From: Lachnospiraceae bacterium
Lineage (GTDB): Bacteria; Bacillota; Clostridia; Lachnospirales; Lachnospiraceae
Length of the DNA: 58,525 nt
Direction of reading: 5' to 3'
Assembly (NCBI GenBank): GCA_017462755.1
Contig: JAFTQM010000087.1
Coordinates: 1-58,525, forward strand
Each line of letters opens with the position of its first letter. Position 1 is the first letter of the stretch. This document shows, piece by piece, positions 45,732 through 54,348 of the stretch. The translations under genes and the position numbers were made by a program. Under the pieces are notes generated by a model. The model was not told where the DNA came from and made no database searches. It worked only from the letters and a program-made list of their open reading frames with translations.

Positions 45732-46385
45732 TTATTCTTCCCGCTGCACCGGTTGAAAGAAATGGTCAATCACATGCACCTTCATCCATGTAATCACCGG
45801 TCCCAGCATAAATGCCATCAGCACCGTTACCACACCCAGCTTTGCGCCAAATAGCACACCTATCAGACACACGATCAAATCACACGAAATTCGAATCACA
45901 CGAAACGGTATCTTTTTCATGCATTTGGACAACAAAAACGCAATCGCATCATACGGTGCCGTACCAAGCTGTGCTGCCATATACACCGAAGCCGCCGCTA
46001 CAAACACAATCAGCGCCGGAATCATAACACCGACTCTGACTGCCATCGAATCAAACAAATTCTCCAAGCCGAACTGCTCCATCCAGCAGGAATTGACCCA
46101 GCAGAAAAAGTCTCTGCTGTAACCGACCAAAAACATATTCGCCAACGTTCCCCAACCGAGCTGCTCTCTGGCAAACAAAACCACCAGCGCAAACATCAGA
46201 CAATTCAACACCGCCTGCCAGTTACCGAAGCTCCAACCCAGACGGTCAGAGATTGCCACATTCATGCAGGTAAACGGGTCTGCGCCAAAATCACACAGCT
46301 GCAGAAACGACAGCGAAAACCCCATAACAATTACTGCACATATTACCAAAACCAGAGTTTTCTTATCCACATTACGAAATTTCAT
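45732..46385 (-). CDS. YczE/YitT-type membrane protein
   Basis: The 217-residue protein has about five membrane segments and begins with KTLVLVICAVIVMGFSLSFL and the LCDFGADPFTCMN motif typical of YczE/YyaS proteins. The second half has the related QLGTAPYDAIAFLLSKC. These proteins are integral membrane proteins of unclear function. Some have been linked to natural-product pathways. The start at 46385 has a weak site (GGAAAACAAA). It lies just upstream of cysK. Confidence 0.8.
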   Translation of the reverse strand: MKFRNVDKKTLVLVICAVIVMGFSLSFLQLCDFGADPFTCMNVAISDRLGWSFGNWQAVLNCLMFALVVLFAREQLGWGTLANMFLVGYSRDFFCWVNSCWMEQFGLENLFDSMAVRVGVMIPALIVFVAAASVYMAAQLGTAPYDAIAFLLSKCMKKIPFRVIRISCDLIVCLIGVLFGAKLGVVTVLMAFMLGPVITWMKVHVIDHFFQPVQREE

Positions 46386-46469
46386 TTTGTTTTCCACATC
46401 AGAACATAGCATTGCCTGCTACGCCTGCCTTTCTCTTACTGCATTCTCTGCATCCTGCCAAGCTTCATG

Positions 46470-47948
46470 CTAATGATAAAACTTCTGCGTTTCGTATTTT
46501 GCTTCGCAGGTCATCTGGATTCCCAGTCGCTTCAACGAATTTACATCCACACTGGAAAGCATGACCGACGCATGGAACTGCAATCCGCGCAACGCCGGAA
46601 GCTGCGCCAAGGCTTTCGCCGCATTCTCGTTATCCTTTGCGCTGATTGCCAGTGCAATCAACACCTCATCGGTATGCAGGCGCGGATTTTTGCCTCCCAG
46701 ATACTCAGTCTTTAAGGTCTGAATCGGCTCAATTGCCTGTGGTGAAATCAAATCCACCTCATGGTCGATGCCTGCCAGCTCCTTTACTGCATTCAACAAG
46801 ACCGCTGCCGACGCTCCGAGCAGCTTGCTCGTCTTACCTGTCACAATACGGCCGTCCTCCAGCTCAATCGCTGCTGCCGGAGACTGGCGTTCCTCAGCAA
46901 GCTCATTGGCTGCTGCAACCACCTTACGGTCTGAGCTTGCCACTCCTGCCTGATTCATCAGAAGCTCCAGCTTGTAGACTGCCTCACTGCCGATATTTCC
47001 AAGCAATGCATCCTGCAAGCCTGCATAATATCTGCGGATAATTTCCTGCTTTGATGCCTCCTGACACACCGCATCGTCACAAATACAGTTGCCCACCATA
47101 TTTACGCCCATATCCGTTGGTGACTTATACGGACTCTCGCCAAAAATTTTATTAAAAATTGTCTGCAGCACAGGGAAAATCTCCACATCGCGGTTGTAAT
47201 TTACCGTCGATACCCCATATGCCTCCAAATGGAACGGGTCAATCATATTCACGTCCTTCAAATCCGCCGTCGCTGCTTCGTATGCCTGATTGACCGGATG
47301 ACGCAGCGGCAGATTCCAGATTGGGAAGGTCTCAAATTTTGCATAACCCGCATTGATTCCACGCTTATGCTCATGATACAGCTGCGACAGACAGGTTGCC
47401 ATTTTACCGCTGCCCGGTCCCGGCGCCGTAATCACCACAAGCGGACGGGTGGTTTCGATATAATCGTTCTTGCCATAGCCATCCTCGCTCAGAATCAATG
47501 GAATATTGTTCGGGTAACCCGGAATCACATAATGGCGATATACCTTGATTCCCAGCTTTTCAAGCTTTGCCCGGAAGGTATCCGCTGCTGCCTGACCGGT
47601 ATACTGTGTTACTACTACACTGCCCACATACAAGCCCACACCGGTAAACAAATCTATCAATCGCAGCACGTCCAAATCGTAGGTAATACCCAAATCCGAA
47701 CGCACCTTATTCTTCTCTATATCCGCAGCACTGATGACAATAACTAACTCTGCCTGCTCCTTCAACTCCAGCAAAAGCTTGAGCTTGCTGTCCGGCTGAA
47801 AGCCCGGCAATACGCGCGAGGCATGATAATCGTCAAACAGCTTGCCTCCGAACTCCAGATACAGCTTATTATCAAATTTTCCTACTCTTTCCCTGATATG
47901 CTCCGACTGCATTTTCAAATACTTTTGATTGTCAAATCCGATTTTCAT
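46470..47948 (-). CDS. DUF1846-family protein
   Basis: The 492-residue cytoplasmic protein matches the DUF1846 family over its whole length, from MKIGFDNQKYLKMQSEHI, GKLFDDYHASRVLPGF and VIVISAADIEKNKVRSDLGI to LHTDEVLIALAISAKDNENA. The TAPGPGSGKMATCLSQLYHE segment resembles a phosphate-binding loop. The family is widespread in Firmicutes and its biochemical role is not established. GATGGAGGCAAT precedes the ATG. It sits between the ROK kinase gene (36 bases upstream) and the YczE-like gene. Confidence 0.93.
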   Translation of the reverse strand: MKIGFDNQKYLKMQSEHIRERVGKFDNKLYLEFGGKLFDDYHASRVLPGFQPDSKLKLLLELKEQAELVIVISAADIEKNKVRSDLGITYDLDVLRLIDLFTGVGLYVGSVVVTQYTGQAAADTFRAKLEKLGIKVYRHYVIPGYPNNIPLILSEDGYGKNDYIETTRPLVVITAPGPGSGKMATCLSQLYHEHKRGINAGYAKFETFPIWNLPLRHPVNQAYEAATADLKDVNMIDPFHLEAYGVSTVNYNRDVEIFPVLQTIFNKIFGESPYKSPTDMGVNMVGNCICDDAVCQEASKQEIIRRYYAGLQDALLGNIGSEAVYKLELLMNQAGVASSDRKVVAAANELAEERQSPAAAIELEDGRIVTGKTSKLLGASAAVLLNAVKELAGIDHEVDLISPQAIEPIQTLKTEYLGGKNPRLHTDEVLIALAISAKDNENAAKALAQLPALRGLQFHASVMLSSVDVNSLKRLGIQMTCEAKYETQKFYH

Positions 47949-47983
47949 ATTGCCTCCATCTTACTCTGATAAGTATTTTAATC

Positions 47984-48868
47984 TCACTCTATCGTTTCTA
48001 ACAGCTTTGCATTTTGTGCCAGATACAAACAGCCCATGATGCCCTGCGCCCCATCTAAGCCTGCCGGAACCACATAGGTCTCCAGCCGACGTAACTCAGG
48101 CGTATCATAATATCCGTTCAGCTTCTTGGCAAGCTTCTGACGCACCAACGGAAACAATTGCTTCTGTTGCATCACTCCACCTCCAAGAATAATCCGCTGC
48201 GGAGATAAAATCAAGAGCAAATTCATAATGCCCTGTGCCAGATAATCACTCTCCAGTTCCCATACCTCTGCACAATCCGTCAACGCAATCGCTTTTCTTC
48301 CCCAGCGTTTTTCTATGGAAGGTCCGCTTGCGAGTCCCTCCAGACAATGTGTATGACACGGACAGATGCATTCTCCGGAATCCTTCGGATGCCTTTGTAT
48401 CAGAATATGCCCTCCTTCCGGATGCAACATCCCATGCACCAGCCTGCCGCCGCTATAGATTCCTGCACCGATTCCGGTACCGACGGTCAGATAGACCACA
48501 TCCGTCAGCCCCTTTGCCGCACCGTACATTACCTCGCCAAGACACGCCGCATTTACATCCGTATCCAGCCCCACCGGAACCGAGAGCGCTTGTACAAACG
48601 GCTCTACGATATTATAATCTCTCCATGCAACCTTCGGTGTATGCAGAATTTTCCCAAAGCTCTCCGACCCCGGCACCACATCCACCGGACCGAACGCTCC
48701 GATTCCCAGTGCATCTATCCTGCGTTCTGCAAAATATCGGATTAGCTCCGGCATGGTTTTCTCCGGCGTCAACGTCGGAATTGTATACTGCTCTAATAGG
48801 TTTCCATTTTCATCGCCGATTGCACAAACCATCTTGGTGCCACCGGCCTCCAACGCTCCGTATCTCAT
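47984..48868 (-). CDS. ROK-family sugar kinase, probably fructokinase
   Basis: The 294-residue kinase has the N-terminal phosphate-binding GALEAGGTKMVCAIGDENG, the catalytic-site GIGAFGPVD and LTVGTGIGAG, and the zinc-binding cysteine cluster near residue 170 (GGHILIQRHPKD, CICPCHTHCLEGLASGP). The ALEAGGTK start and the HPKD motif are typical of ROK fructokinases (ScrK/GmuE). Phosphorylation of fructose is likely, and mannose or glucose are possible. GTGAGGCAAAG precedes the ATG. It is transcribed with the DUF1846 gene. Confidence 0.88.
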   Translation of the reverse strand: MRYGALEAGGTKMVCAIGDENGNLLEQYTIPTLTPEKTMPELIRYFAERRIDALGIGAFGPVDVVPGSESFGKILHTPKVAWRDYNIVEPFVQALSVPVGLDTDVNAACLGEVMYGAAKGLTDVVYLTVGTGIGAGIYSGGRLVHGMLHPEGGHILIQRHPKDSGECICPCHTHCLEGLASGPSIEKRWGRKAIALTDCAEVWELESDYLAQGIMNLLLILSPQRIILGGGVMQQKQLFPLVRQKLAKKLNGYYDTPELRRLETYVVPAGLDGAQGIMGCLYLAQNAKLLETIE

Positions 48869-48964
48869 CTTTGCCTCACTTTTTTGTAAAGAATTTGTCT
48901 CAACGCAAAAATAAAAACAAATTTTATTTTATCACAATTTTTCTTTTTTCTCCACTAAAATTTT

Positions 48965-50707
48965 TTATTCTGTTTTTTCCATGGAGTATCCTGCATTGGC
49001 ACGAAACTGCTGCTCATACAGCTGCGTATATACGCCCTTCTGCCGCATCAGTTCCTCGTGATTGCCCTGCTCAATGATATGACCGTCTGCGATTACCGCA
49101 ATCTCGTCCGCATTCTTTATCGTAGACAACCGATGCGCTACCACGATAGTCGTTCTGCCCTTGCAAAGCTCATCCAGCGATTGCTGAATCAGAATCTCCG
49201 TTGTATTGTCAAGCGCACTCGTCGCCTCATCCAAAATCAGAATCGAAGGATTTTTTAAGAAAACTCTTGCAATCGAAAGCCGCTGCTTCTGTCCGCCGGA
49301 CAAACGCACGCCGCGCTCGCCAATCTGTGTATCGTAGCCCTTTTCCAACGTCATGATATAATCATGAATATTCGCCCGCTTCGCAGCCTCAATTACCTCT
49401 TCCTCCGTTGCATCGAGTCTGCCATAGAGGATATTGTCCCGGATGCTTGCATTAAACAAATAAATATCCTGCTGCACGATACCGATATTACGCCGCACCG
49501 ACTCCATCGTCAGGTCGTGAAGCTCCTTACCGTCCAGCAAAATTTCACCCGACACCACATCATAAAAATGCGGTATCAGATGGCAAATCGTCGTTTTTCC
49601 GCCACCGCTCGGTCCCACTAACGCAAAGGTCTTTCCCCTGCCGATTTTCAAGCTGACATTCTTTAATACATCCGTATCCTCATCGTAACCATAAGAAACA
49701 TTCCGAAGCTCAATCTCTCCGGCAAGCTTCCCTGCATCCACCGCGCCCGGTGCATCCTTCTCCGGCTCCTCTGCCATAATCTCCAGAAAACGTTCAAAAC
49801 CGGTCACACCACTCTGATACTGCTCCATAAAGTTAATCAGCGTCATCACCGGATTCAAAAACAGATTGACCGACACAATAAATGCCGAATAGTCGCCGAA
49901 ATCAATCTTTCCGGCATACAAAAAGAGTCCTCCGCCAATCAGAATCACCACATTGAATACATCCGTGATAAACGAGGTGGACGAATGAAACTGTCCCATT
50001 GCCTTATATGCATCCCGGCGTGCCTCCACAAATTCATTGTTCCCTACCTCAAACTTCTCTTTTTCCTTCTCTGCATTGGTAAATGCCTTCGTCACACGAA
50101 TACCGGAAATACTGCTCTCCAGCGACGCGTTAATCTCGGCAATCGACAAGCGGCTCTTCATAAACGCATCCCGCATCTTTTTCCGCAGCGCACAAACCAC
50201 CAGCAGCATGAATGGAATACAAACAAAGATAAACAACGTCAGTGTCCAGTTAATCGTTCCCAAATAGATAAACGATACCAAAACCGAAATCGAGCAGATG
50301 ATGATATTTTCCGGACCATGATGTGCCAGCTCACTGATATCCATCAAATCGTTCGTCATACGCGACATAATCTTACCGGTTTCCTGATTGTCATAAAACC
50401 GATACGGCAGTGTCTCCAGATGCTCAAACATCTCCCTGCGCATCTGCGCCTGCATCCGCACACCCATCATATGTCCCTGATACTGAATAAAATACCGCAG
50501 CCAAAAGCGAAGCAGATACAATACAAGCAGTGTCAGACCAGCAAATACAATCATGCGGTACTTTTGATTCGGTATCAAATCATTCAGCATAGACCGTGTG
50601 ACCATCGGATACACAATTCCTATGACCGAAACCAAAAAAGAAGCCAGCATATCCAGGCAAAACAGCCTTTTATGCGGCTTGTAATAGCTTAAAAATTTTC
50701 GCAGCAT
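48965..50707 (-). CDS. ABC exporter half-transporter (MsbA/MdlB-like)
   Basis: The 580-residue protein combines six membrane segments (residues 1-310) and an ATPase domain (from about 330) in one chain. It has Walker A GPSGGGKTT, signature [19 protein letters not shown], Walker B ILILDEATSALDNTTE and the switch histidine in VAHRLSTI. It works as a homodimer or heterodimer exporting lipids, peptides or drugs. The substrate is not readable. CGAAGGGAGAACGTT precedes the ATG. An extended -10 element (TGATATAAT) lies at 50780-50788. Confidence 0.93.
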   Translation of the reverse strand: MLRKFLSYYKPHKRLFCLDMLASFLVSVIGIVYPMVTRSMLNDLIPNQKYRMIVFAGLTLLVLYLLRFWLRYFIQYQGHMMGVRMQAQMRREMFEHLETLPYRFYDNQETGKIMSRMTNDLMDISELAHHGPENIIICSISVLVSFIYLGTINWTLTLFIFVCIPFMLLVVCALRKKMRDAFMKSRLSIAEINASLESSISGIRVTKAFTNAEKEKEKFEVGNNEFVEARRDAYKAMGQFHSSTSFITDVFNVVILIGGGLFLYAGKIDFGDYSAFIVSVNLFLNPVMTLINFMEQYQSGVTGFERFLEIMAEEPEKDAPGAVDAGKLAGEIELRNVSYGYDEDTDVLKNVSLKIGRGKTFALVGPSGGGKTTICHLIPHFYDVVSGEILLDGKELHDLTMESVRRNIGIVQQDIYLFNASIRDNILYGRLDATEEEVIEAAKRANIHDYIMTLEKGYDTQIGERGVRLSGGQKQRLSIARVFLKNPSILILDEATSALDNTTEILIQQSLDELCKGRTTIVVAHRLSTIKNADEIAVIADGHIIEQGNHEELMRQKGVYTQLYEQQFRANAGYSMEKTE

Positions 50708-50779
50708 AACGTTCTCCCTTCGTAATATAACGTATCAGACAATACTCTTTATTTTATCGATATAAATTCTCCTCTAACG

Positions 50780-50788
50780 ATTATATCA
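50780..50788 (-). promoter_or_regulatory. Extended -10 promoter of the ABC exporter gene
   Basis: TGATATAAT (50788-50780) lies about 75 bases upstream of the start codon. No strong -35 was seen. Confidence 0.45.
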
Positions 50789-50860
50789 AAGTTAAGACGT
50801 TTTTGCTACTGACTTTACCTGCACTTTTAATAATATTTTGCATAAAGCGATACAAAAATA

Positions 50861-50908
50861 CCGCGACAAGCAAGCAAACCTACCATGGTTTTGCTCCCCT
50901 TGCCGCGG
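50861..50908. terminator. Terminator after the DUF6054-type gene
   Basis: A long imperfect stem (CCGCG...CGCGG outer arms with AAACC...GGTTTT near the loop) is followed on the minus strand by TATTTTTG, 27 bases after the stop codon. Confidence 0.7.
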
Positions 50909-50935
50909 CATTTTCTTTATCTATTCAAAGACACT

Positions 50936-51280
50936 CTAATAATTCCTTCGATATTGTTCTACCACCTCAGATATCGTTTCCAAAAACGATTCTTCGCCCC
51001 AGGTATTTACTTTAAAAAACATTGCCTGACTTCCGCCGGAGGTAATCGCACTCAGCTTAATGTGACCGTTCGCTTCCATAAGCGTCACATTCATGCTCAC
51101 ACGGTTGCCACCCATCCAGCTGTAACGCTCATACACCGTTACTACACACTTGCAATCTCCGATACTCAAATCCGAATAATCCTCACGTGTCGCCGACATA
51201 CTGCCGTTTACCACAGCATCATCAATATCCCGATAGATTCTTGCAAAATCCCCATAAAGCTCACATTCATACTTTGCCAT
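50936..51280 (-). CDS. Small conserved protein, DUF6054-like
   Basis: The 114-residue protein contains VVTVYERYSWMGGNRVSMNV and LSAITSGGSQAMFFKVNTWG, which I recognise as typical of DUF6054 proteins of Firmicutes. No signal peptide or membrane segment is visible, and the function is unknown. The ATG at 51280 follows GAGGG with 5-base spacing. It lies 69 bases downstream of another small conserved gene. Confidence 0.75.
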   Translation of the reverse strand: MAKYECELYGDFARIYRDIDDAVVNGSMSATREDYSDLSIGDCKCVVTVYERYSWMGGNRVSMNVTLMEANGHIKLSAITSGGSQAMFFKVNTWGEESFLETISEVVEQYRRNY

Positions 51281-51349
51281 CATTCCCTCTTTTCCAAGCA
51301 GTTCCTCTGCTCATTCTAACCATTAACTCTTTCCCACTTTATTCCCTGT

Positions 51350-51553
51350 CTAATCGTCCCAGGTCGATTTATCGTAGCGCTCCGAAGCCGGTGAAATCAC
51401 CGGTTTGCCTTCTGCATCCAACAACGGTGTCAGACCACCGCTATACCCTGCTGCATGATACAAATAATTCACGCCGGTTACCTGATCCACCCAGATTTCT
51501 GTTGAGTCCATAACACCTTGAGAATAAATCCTCTTAAACCTCTTCTCCTTCAT
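51350..51553 (-). CDS. Small conserved protein, DUF6440-like
   Basis: The 67-residue protein matches the DUF6440 pattern: RFKRIYSQG, ILVDxxTGVNYL-like WVDQVTGVNYLYHAAGYSGG and LTPLLDAEGKPV. Such proteins are short, cytoplasmic and of unknown function. GGGGGTGGAAGG precedes the ATG. Confidence 0.8.
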   Translation of the reverse strand: MKEKRFKRIYSQGVMDSTEIWVDQVTGVNYLYHAAGYSGGLTPLLDAEGKPVISPASERYDKSTWDD

Positions 51554-51678
51554 CCTTCCACCCCCTGCATCTGTTTAAATTTGTTTCCTGCTTCTATTGT
51601 AGCATAACCATATGAGCATTTGCTGTGTGTTTGATTAGAATTTGATGAAAATGTCATTCTTCCAACCACACAATCTCA

Positions 51679-52572
51679 TCATTCCGCCACTTCCCTATGC
51701 AATTCCAACACTACAATCTCCGGTGGATTATTAACCCGCACCGGACAAAGACTGTTCCCGATTCCCCGGCTAACCATCAGCGCAAATTCGTCTTCTCTGT
51801 AAAGTCCCGCATCATACTTCGGGAACAAGCCCTGATGTGGTGCGATCACACCACCCACAAAGGGCAACCGAATTTGACCTCCGTGTGCATGTCCCGCCAA
51901 AACCAAATTTACCTTCGCGTCCTTATAGGCTTCATAATACTCCGGTCGGTGCGACAATACAATTGTAAAACAATCCTCCTCCGTCAATGCATCTATTTTC
52001 TCCCGCATCACGTTCGCCGTAATTTCGTTCCAATCCTTCGAAAAATCCGGGTCTTCTATTCCTACCAAAGCCATCTGTTCCCCATTTTTTTCAATGAGCA
52101 CTTTTTTATCCCGCAAGACCACAACGCCTGCCGCCAACAAGCCTTGCTCCAGCTTTCCAAGCTCTTCTTCCTTCAAGCGGGACTCATGATTCCCCGTCAC
52201 ATAATAACACGGCGCAATCTCCGTCAATTCTTTCGCGAACGCCAGCGACACCGCTATATCCGTTCGTCTGGAATCAATAAAATCTCCGGTAATTACGATA
52301 ATATCCGGGGCTGCACTCTTTACCTTCTGCACCAGCCCCTGATTCCCCTTGCCAAACTTCGCATTATGAAAATCCGATATCTGAACCATACGAAATCCAT
52401 CAAATGCCGCAGGCAGGCTTTCATAAAAGACCCGCGTCTCATTCACTTCTACGCGAAGATTGGTAACCAGCATCCAAATTGTAAATATCAGTGCCAAAAT
52501 AACCGCAATCTCTTTTTTGTAACGCTTTACAACCTCTTTTATTTTCTTACTTCCCTTTTCCGCCCTTTTCAT
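51679..52572 (-). CDS. Membrane-anchored metallophosphoesterase (YkuE-like)
   Basis: The 297-residue protein has an N-terminal membrane segment (IAVILALIFTIWMLVTNL) and a calcineurin-like phosphoesterase domain with two-metal ligands in ISDFHNAKFG, ITGDFIDSR, YVTGNHESR and LAGHAHGGQIRLP. It probably acts on the outer face on phosphodiesters or phospholipids. AGGGGAAGCA precedes the ATG at 52572. It starts 25 bases after the TIR gene stop and is probably co-transcribed with it. Confidence 0.88.
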   Translation of the reverse strand: MKRAEKGSKKIKEVVKRYKKEIAVILALIFTIWMLVTNLRVEVNETRVFYESLPAAFDGFRMVQISDFHNAKFGKGNQGLVQKVKSAAPDIIVITGDFIDSRRTDIAVSLAFAKELTEIAPCYYVTGNHESRLKEEELGKLEQGLLAAGVVVLRDKKVLIEKNGEQMALVGIEDPDFSKDWNEITANVMREKIDALTEEDCFTIVLSHRPEYYEAYKDAKVNLVLAGHAHGGQIRLPFVGGVIAPHQGLFPKYDAGLYREDEFALMVSRGIGNSLCPVRVNNPPEIVVLELHREVAE

Positions 52573-52597
52573 TGCTTCCCCTCGATACCAATCCTCA

Positions 52598-54100
52598 CTA
52601 CTCTGTCGCAAAGCATTCTGCCTGCAAATCTACTGTCACTGCCGGGCGGATACCATATCCCTCCAATCCTACATTGGCATTCAGAATATTCTCCGCTGTA
52701 TAGCCATTACCCACCATGTAGCAGCCACTGGTCGTACCTTCTACCGGGTCGCGCAGCCACCATGCGAATTCCTCAATCTTAAATTCCGTCAAATCGATAT
52801 GATACCAGTAGCTTTCATCCTTCTCTACCGCCTGCTCCGTCGGAATTGCCAGCTTACTGATATCTGCCGCATCAAACCACACAAGCTCCTCTCTCGACAA
52901 CAGATATACCTTATCCTCAGTCGTAATCGTACCACCCGCAAGCGCATTTCCGGCTGTTTCATTTGTGGTCAGGACAATTGCTGCCAATTCCTCATCCGTA
53001 AAGTCATGTAAAAATCCTGCCTCGTTGTGGTAACCATTGCGCTTTTCGCACATTGCCGAACTCATTGGCGGCTGGTCTGCATACTGCACAACCTCCTTTT
53101 CCGAATTCAGCCAGGTTCGGATATTGGATACACTCCAGTCATTGTTGCCGTGCACCCGCAGCTGCAGCTCCAAATCGGCTTCGACTGCTTCTCTGTCCGT
53201 CCAGTAATCCTTATCGCCGTCCTTATTGTAGGCACCGCTTTCCGCTGCATCATAGGCTTTCATGGTCAAAATCTGCTTTGCCACCAGCACCGCCTGCGTC
53301 TCGTCCTCCGACAGCTTCAATACCCGCCACTCAATCGGCTCCCCATTATATGTACCAAAGGTTATCGTATCGCCAAGCTCATACGGACACACAAATGCCT
53401 CCGGTGTAATTTCCGGCTCTGTTCCTGCCTCTCCGGTCGCTTCCTTTCCGGTTTCATCCGTTTCCTTCTGTGTAGCATCCGCGCCCTGCTCCGTCTGTGT
53501 CCCGGTATCCTCAGGATGCTTTTCCCGAAATACCCGGTCCGCGATGACCGCTGCTGCTAACAAGCCTACAATAAGCGCCAGCAACAGGATTTTCGTTTTG
53601 AGTGTCAGCTTCTTTTTGCCCCATGGACCGCCCATCGGCACCCTCGCTTTTGCCTGCTCCTCGGCGATTGCTTCCTCCGTCTCTCCCATTTTTTGGGTAA
53701 CATCCGCATCTTTCTGCATCGCATTGTCCTGAAGAAAGGTCCAGATTTCTGCAAAATCCTCCTGCGGCTTCGCCACCAGCCATTGATGCGTCATCAGAAA
53801 ATATTCCATGGATTTGGACAATGTTACCTCCTCCAGCTTATATACCAGAATCGGAATGCGCTTGCTGACCGCGCGCTCCACCTCCCGCAACACATGCGGT
53901 GATTCGTTGGCATGCTCCGACATAACCAGTATCATTGCCGTTGAGCGGTCAATCCCATTGATAATTTCCTCCGCATATTCTCTGCCGGACGGAATATCTC
54001 TCGGTGCCAGAAAACAGTTCTTGCCCTTCCCCTCCAAAAATGCACAAATTTTTTCTGCCATTTCTGCATCCTTTGACGCATGCGAAATAAATATATACAT
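52598..54100 (-). CDS. TIR-domain protein with one membrane segment and extracellular DUF6273 domain
   Basis: The 500-residue protein has a cytoplasmic N-terminal TIR domain (residues 1-130; MYIFISHASKDAEMAEKI, FLAPRDIPSGREYAEEI). Glu73 in HVLREVERAV lies in the position of the TIR NADase glutamate. A basic stretch (KKKLTLKTK) precedes a membrane segment (about 171-187), followed by a Thr/Glu-rich linker. A C-terminal extracellular domain (from about 240; YELGDTITFGTYNGEPIEWR, NDWSVSNIRTWLNSE, GIRPAVTV) has the DUF6273 pattern. The layout suggests a receptor that triggers TIR signalling inside the cell, but NADase activity is untested. It leads the metallophosphoesterase gene. Confidence 0.85.
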   Translation of the reverse strand: MYIFISHASKDAEMAEKICAFLEGKGKNCFLAPRDIPSGREYAEEIINGIDRSTAMILVMSEHANESPHVLREVERAVSKRIPILVYKLEEVTLSKSMEYFLMTHQWLVAKPQEDFAEIWTFLQDNAMQKDADVTQKMGETEEAIAEEQAKARVPMGGPWGKKKLTLKTKILLLALIVGLLAAAVIADRVFREKHPEDTGTQTEQGADATQKETDETGKEATGEAGTEPEITPEAFVCPYELGDTITFGTYNGEPIEWRVLKLSEDETQAVLVAKQILTMKAYDAAESGAYNKDGDKDYWTDREAVEADLELQLRVHGNNDWSVSNIRTWLNSEKEVVQYADQPPMSSAMCEKRNGYHNEAGFLHDFTDEELAAIVLTTNETAGNALAGGTITTEDKVYLLSREELVWFDAADISKLAIPTEQAVEKDESYWYHIDLTEFKIEEFAWWLRDPVEGTTSGCYMVGNGYTAENILNANVGLEGYGIRPAVTVDLQAECFATE

Positions 54101-54262
54101 AGTATTTACGATTCCTTTCTACGCTTCGTTCTAACCATTCCATCATAGCACGAATTGCCCAAATACTCTATCTGTTTTCACGTTTTTTACTGTTTTGTTG
54201 TCAAATAATTTTGTCTATTTTATATTATTCACATTTTATTCATAGCTTTCTATTCTTATTTA

Positions 54263-54271
54263 TGATATAAT
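54263..54271 (+). promoter_or_regulatory. Extended -10 promoter of fucO
   Basis: TGATATAAT (54263-54271) is a consensus extended -10 element about 78 bases upstream of the start codon. Confidence 0.55.
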
Positions 54272-54283
54272 TATATTACATTG

Positions 54284-54330
54284 CTGAGTATCTCAGTGCT
54301 GATTACGAGGGTAGAGAACGATACGTTCTC
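54284..54330 (+). promoter_or_regulatory. Structured leader of fucO
   Basis: Two small perfect hairpins, CTGAG-TAT-CTCAG (54284-54296) and GAGAACG-ATA-CGTTCTC (54314-54330), lie in the 5' leader just ahead of the GGAGG site. They may be an RNA element or protein operators. No known riboswitch pattern was recognised. Confidence 0.35.
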
Positions 54331-54348
54331 AGAATGGAGGTTTACATT

